Below are positions 54,901 to 60,900 of a stretch of DNA of 64,000 bases, one piece after another. The position numbers and the translations under genes are program-made. The notes below the pieces were generated by a model that saw only the letters and a list, made by a program, of their open reading frames with translations, was not told the origin of the DNA and did not search any database. Position 1 is the first letter of the stretch; each line of letters opens with the position of its first letter. Origin of the DNA: Posidonia oceanica (lineage: Eukaryota; Streptophyta; Magnoliopsida; Alismatales; Posidoniaceae); contig JAZBRS010000074.1 of assembly GCA_037176725.1 (NCBI GenBank), positions 63,368,001-63,432,000 of the forward strand, read 5' to 3'.

Positions 54901-57900
54901 TCGATCAAGAGCTCTGGATGGATCAGCGGCTGTAGAGGGGCTAGTGTTGCCGTCGAATAGCCCTGGATGGGCTGATGACACCACCGGGTAGCCCTGGAGG
55001 GGCTGTAGTCGTCGGTGGAGTGGCCTAAATGGCCTGGTGGCGTCGACGGAGTGAGCTAGGGGGGCCTGACGGCGTCGATGGGCTGTGCTAGGAGCCTTGG
55101 TGGCGTCGACGAGCTGTCCTGTGTGGGCCGACGGGCTTCCCTAGGTGGCTGACGAGCCTAGAGGTTGGGGGGGGGAAGGTGGTGCTGGTGGCTAGGGTTG
55201 AATAAGAATTAGGTTTTCAACTTGGTGCTCAGATACCATGTGATAATGAAAAGAAGAAAAGGATCTATTGCTCTTGAGCATATAGTTTACATATATATAG
55301 GGTTTATCAAATATCCTAGACTAAATGGATATCCAATAATCTGTCTAACTAAATAGCTCTAATACCTGACATAACTCCTTTAATAGCAATCTAAGCACAC
55401 TTGAAGTGGCTATTTTATGTTAAATCAAGTCTAAAACTATCACAAATCTACATCTCAAAAGCCATGGTCTTCTTTAGACTCTGGTCTGAAGCACAAATCC
55501 TCAATTAGAATAGAAAACCTCAAACACAAGCCAAACAACTAACACTCACACAGTCAAAAAAATTATCGAGTCACTTAGGCCCAAGTGACTGATACTAGCC
55601 ACAAGCAGTCGCCAAGGTGCACTACACTGTGACGGCAAAGCCACTCTATGTAGGAGCTCCTCGCCTTGGGTTTATACTCTAAGGACTCAAAAGTCTACAT
55701 AGGACAACACCTAGCAACGGCAGCAGCTCATCGACGGCATTGGCTGCAACACATGGCTCAAGGTGGTCAGTGACTTACACAACCACAGCAGTAGCTCACC
55801 CTTACTCTTCATCTCATGATCTCTCTCTCAAACTCTCTTAAGCTCCCCTGCCTTAATTTCTCGGTTGTGAATGCTTGACGTCACTTCTTTCTTTTCCTTT
55901 AATAAGAGTCTCATGTACGACACTGTTCATGAACAATGCCGTCACAGGATGGTTGTCCAAACACAGTCCTATCACGGGATAATACTGTAGCACGACTGTA
56001 CTTGTTCACCTTGTGTTCCATACACTTATGGGACGCAACATGTCAAACTGAAAACACAGTGTGATGTACCAAGGAGGAATCACGGTATAATATGTCAATG
56101 TCATTCACAGGGCATAATATGCCAAACTGGGGATATAGGAGAGAAACATCTATGAAATATTCACTTTGATTACCCAAGAAGAATATTACATTAAAGGTAA
56201 TCAAACGCTAATCCACCTAATAGGACTCACTACACCTCTACCACCCGGTTACCCAAAACACAACTGAGCGGGAATCAAATTCCAAAATAAAACCTACAAC
56301 TTACAACGCTTTGGGTTACTAAAGCACGTCTAGAACCTACGAACCTACGCCTGATACCCACATGTCTCCTACAGGATCCTCAGGTGTAATACATATTCAC
56401 AAACAGGAAAAATGTGATGTACATTGCATGGACTGCTGTTGCTTGTGAGTTTGTGTTTGGGATCAAACAGTTGAGATTAATTCAATGCTGCATCAAGCAA
56501 TAGGGTTGGAATTTAATAGTCCAGCAGGTAATCTTGGGGTTTGAAAACTTTCTAGAGATAATCATCAGGACAGATTAGCAAGATACTACTTCAAATCAAA
56601 TTGAAGATATAGCATATCATTGTGGATTTGTGTTTCTTTATCAAATGGTCATGAATGCTTTTGATGTTGATTGACGGATTGAAATCAAACAAAAATATTC
56701 AGCAATCCTTTTCAATGTTTTCATATGTTGTGAAATGAATGAAATACTGGGATTTTATTGATTTCGTGTCGGAGGTGTGGATTCTGTGGATAACAGAGAC
56801 AAGTAGAAGTTAAATTGAATAGCTTGATTTGCAGAGATTCAAGTGAAATCATCATATATCTGAAACAGGTCGAGAGAAATGAGTTAGTACATCAACTCTG
56901 ATGGAGTTGAGGTTGTGGGGTTTTCAATGGACCTGTTAAGATGCTGGTGGATGGATGCAGGTCCAGTATTTTTTTTGTTGACCCAAAAAGTACAGATGAG
57001 CTTCTACATGTCCATGAGAAAGAATGTAGGCGAATCGATTTTCTGCAATGATGTAGGTGGGTTTGGGGTTGGGGTTTAGTTGCTTGGAGACTGTTAAAAT
57101 GGGAAGAGAATACTATATTATTCATAATAACAAAGGATTACAATGTCCTATATATATACAGGAGAATACATATTTAACCCACAAGTAATCGGTAAATGGA
57201 TAACATAAAGATCCATATAAGGATCCATTTATTCTAACATAGGCATCAGTAAACATCCAAGGGATGTGGAGGCACCATATATGAGCCAAGGTGGAGATTG
57301 TGGGATTATGCCTCTAATTTGGTATGCTTCTACATCGAGTAAGTTTAGTGAGGTAGACTCTCATTAGATGGATATATGAGTTATATGTAATGGTAATGGA
57401 TCCTAAAAACTTAGGATTCATCTAACTATTTATACTCACGTATTGTGTTCATTGAGATGTGACTAGTTATTCAATGTATGAGAGGAAAAACTGGAGCGTT
57501 AGAGTCATGGCATTTCAGTTCAAGATCTTTGTTTTTCAATAGTGGATTCTCTCTCTTTTTTTGATAAACAGCTGATTTTAAACAAACATCTCATGCAAGG
57601 AAAATGGATTCTCTCTCTTTTGTGCCTTGTGGTTTTTCCTTTGGGGTTTTCTACTTTCACATCTGATCAAAGATTCCAATCCTTACATGTTGGTGTGGCT
57701 GATATTATTGGTTCCTTGTCCAACTACTTTCCTACTAAAATAGGAAGTATCATGTTTGGTGAAAAATAAGATATAGCCTACTTAAGACATAGAACTTTGG
57801 TTTGCCTATATGGCACTGTGCAAGGTTCCGAACTTTTGTCAAACTTTGATCCTTCCAAAAGATCGTTTCACACATGGGTGGAAGCATGGGCCAAAACATG

Positions 57901-60900
57901 GGTGCAAATGATAAAAACATCAAAGCCCACTAAAAACTATGAATTTCGTTTGGAACCATAGGATAAGCTAATGTAGGCAAAGATACACATCTAGAGCTAC
58001 TTAGATTTACATTTTAGGAACTTACAATTTGAAATACATCATACAAAAGAATATAAGATGTTCTAAAATTTATAAAACATACTTAATATGATGAATATAT
58101 GCATAATGAATACATTGAATATGTTTTCACATTGACTTTAATTTTTTGTTTTCTATTTAGTACGGTTCTTTTTACTTAAGAATAATGGATGTTCATATAA
58201 CCAACAATATGAAGTGTAAGAGAGACTTCTTTTAATTCGTATTTTCCAAAAATTTTAGTTTTATAAGAAAAATTTTTGTTGGTATTTAGAAAAGAATTTA
58301 TTCAGAAAAATTATTTTTCTTTTATGTTTTCATTGATAATTTATTTTCTTTATTTTGTTATTTCAAACTTTTTGTTATTTGTGGCTTTTTTTTGCAAATT
58401 TAAAATATGGCCTAAATGGGTTGATCCATTTAAATATATGTAAACAATCCATATAGGAAGCATTCTCTTCTCTATTATCACCTTCTTTGTGCTGGTGAAA
58501 CAACATGGTAAAGACATCAACAATGGAAAGCAGGGGAAATCAATGTCAGCCTATGCATAAGCCTCAAAGCATCTCGCTTTTTATGTGATCTCAACACAAG
58601 ATCAGTGACATAGATGCTACCCGCTCGGTCTGACTTCAGATATTTTGAGAATTTTCCTGCATAGTTCATTGTGGCTATCAGGAAACCAATGTCTTAACTA
58701 TATTTAGATGCTACACGCTCAGTCTGACTTCAGATATTTTGAGAATTTTCCTGCATAGTTCATTGCGGCTATCAGGAAACCAATGTCTTAACTATATTTC
58801 ACCAAAATGAGTCAATGTTTGGAACTTTGGTGCTATGTAGGTTCACTACGAACATGTATGACATGGTATTCTACCTATAGAAAAATATCAAACATTAGAA
58901 AGTGTTCAAAATCATGTTGAAAATGTTAAACGCATAATATATATCAAATGAAACATTGCTATGATGACCTTACGTACACTAAGTCAACACCAAGATGAAT
59001 GTATAGATGCATAAAAGGATGGTACACTCTTGATTATGTTAATGGAAAATCGTAGTATCAGCTCTTTTTATAATCCATAATTAAAATGAAACTCTTCTAA
59101 TAAGTTGTTTTAAACAATCTGCAATCAAAAAATTGAGAAGAAATTGTGAGTTGTGCTGATTTTCCCTAAATAGCTTAAACAAAATGTTTACTTTTAACTT
59201 AATTCGAAGACATTAAGTGTGATATTGTGAAAGGGATGCTTGATTTGAGTAGTTAACCCGATTCAATGACATGAATTGAGGTATTGTAAAAGAGTTCCTA
59301 ATTAAGTTTGTGACGTCTTGGTTTTCATACTAGTTAGTTTATGTTGTATGCATATATATACTAAAGTGCAATAATAGAAAGTTATTGTAAGTTTGCTTAA
59401 TTGTTTATAAGAGAGGGGATATTGTGTAAAGTTTCAGGATATGCATCAACAATTTTTATATATATCCTGGAAGTGTGTAGAATTTCCATAATTTTCTACA
59501 GTCCATGCTTTCCCTTATATATATATATATAGCCTATCCTTCTTCTTTCCTTCTCCAACTTCTCTTTTTCGTTCTCTCCTTTTCTTCTGTTCTCTTGGAG
59601 GGGAATCTATGGTTTGGTTTTTGGTTTAGGGAGGAGTTGATTTTGAGGTTTTGATAGAAAGGAGGTGTGTTGGAGCTCTTCTGTACAACAGTTGGACCAA
59701 GAGAAAGGTGCTGAATTTTTTGGACGGCAACTAATCAAGTTTTTCTTGGGCCTTATCTTGCCTTCGAAAAGAGTTTCTTACGGCTAAGGTATGTAAGACC
59801 ATGGTATTGGGTTAGTGAAGTATTGGACTATAAGAACTCACTTAAATTCATGGAGTTTTGGGTAGAAATGATTAGGATGCATGTATAGATTTCAAAATTA
59901 TATTGATATATGAAGTGTGTAAGCATGTGTAGCTTATATAGTTGCTAGTTTTTACATGGTAAGGGTTGAGTTTAGTTTTGAACCTATATACAACTTGTTC
60001 CTTGAGTATTTAGCATTTTAAGCATGTTTTGATAAAAAACTCGATGATTTGATAATACTTGACCGAGGACGTATTATCAAAACGTGCTTAAAATTGCTAA
60101 TACTCAAGCAACAAGTTATATATATAGGTTCAAAACTAAACTCAACCCTTACCTTGTAAAAACTAGCAATTATATAAGCTGCACATGCTTACACACTTTA
60201 TATATCAATATAATTGAAATCCATACATACATCCTAATCATTTCTACCCAAAAAACCCATGAATTTAAGTGAGTTCATATAGTCTAGTACATCACTAACC
60301 CAATACCATGGTTTCATGTACCTTAGCCTTGAGAAACTCTTTTCAAAGGCAAGATAAGGCCCAAGAAAAGCTTGATTAGTTGCTGTCCAGAAAATTCAGC
60401 ACCCTTCTCTTGGTCCAACTGCTGTCTAGAAGATCTCTAGCACACCTCCTTTCTATCAATCAGCTCCTTCCCAATCCAAAGACCAAACTGTAGATTCTGC
60501 CTCCAAAAGAACACAAGAAGTGGAGAGAGAGAAAGAGAGAAGTTGGAGAAGGAAAGAAGGATGATAGGCTATATCTGTAGAAAATTCTGGAAATTCTACA
60601 CACTTCCAGGACATATATAAAAATTGCTGATGCATACCTTGAAATTTTACACAATAATCCTTCTCTTCTAAATAATTAAACAAACTTACCATAGCTTTCC
60701 ATTATTGCAATTTAGTGCATATATGCATACAACATAAACTAACTAGTATGAAAACAAAGACATCACATAACCTGTTCATTTTGGATTTGAAAAATATTTC
60801 ATAAGATACCTCTGAAGTAGATGGTGATTGATAGAGCAATCTTTGATCATAATTACTAGTATGAGTACTGCAAGAAGGAACTTTTCCAACACTATAATGA

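Larger units (their letters stand above)
51815..55385 (-). mobile_element. Copia-B, short Ty1/copia element (3571 bp) with 5-bp target duplication
   Basis: The 3' LTR at 51815-51962 and the 5' LTR at 55239-55385 share tgtgataatgaaa, ggatctattgctctt and gggtttatcaaatat at over 85% by eye. Flanks are gcaat at 51810-51814 and gcaat at 55386-55390. The primer site tggtatctgagcacc is next to the 5' LTR (55225-55239, minus strand). Internal genes are partial and large deletions are evident, since full copia elements are near 5 kb. It is inserted in the Tekay-like 5' LTR. Confidence 0.93.
45580..56393 (-). mobile_element. Ty3/gypsy retrotransposon, Tekay/Del-like chromovirus, with nested copia
   Basis: The element lies on the minus strand. 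The 5' LTR runs from 56393 down to 51443 and is split by copia-B. The internal region is 51442-46635 and the 3' LTR is 46634 down to about 45580. LTR starts are tgtattacacctga (5') and tgtaacagctaggg (3'). The two LTRs match over 55720-56393 against 45960-46634. Gene order is gag, protease, RT, RNase H, integrase, chromodomain-like tail, as in chromoviruses. All frames are broken. The low-coordinate LTR end and target duplication could not be read. Confidence 0.85.

Noticed and set aside
57542..57769. 75-codon ORF with hydrophobic N-terminus
   Set aside because: It lies within a copia LTR remnant (gtggtttttcctttggggttttc phrase). There is no coding support.
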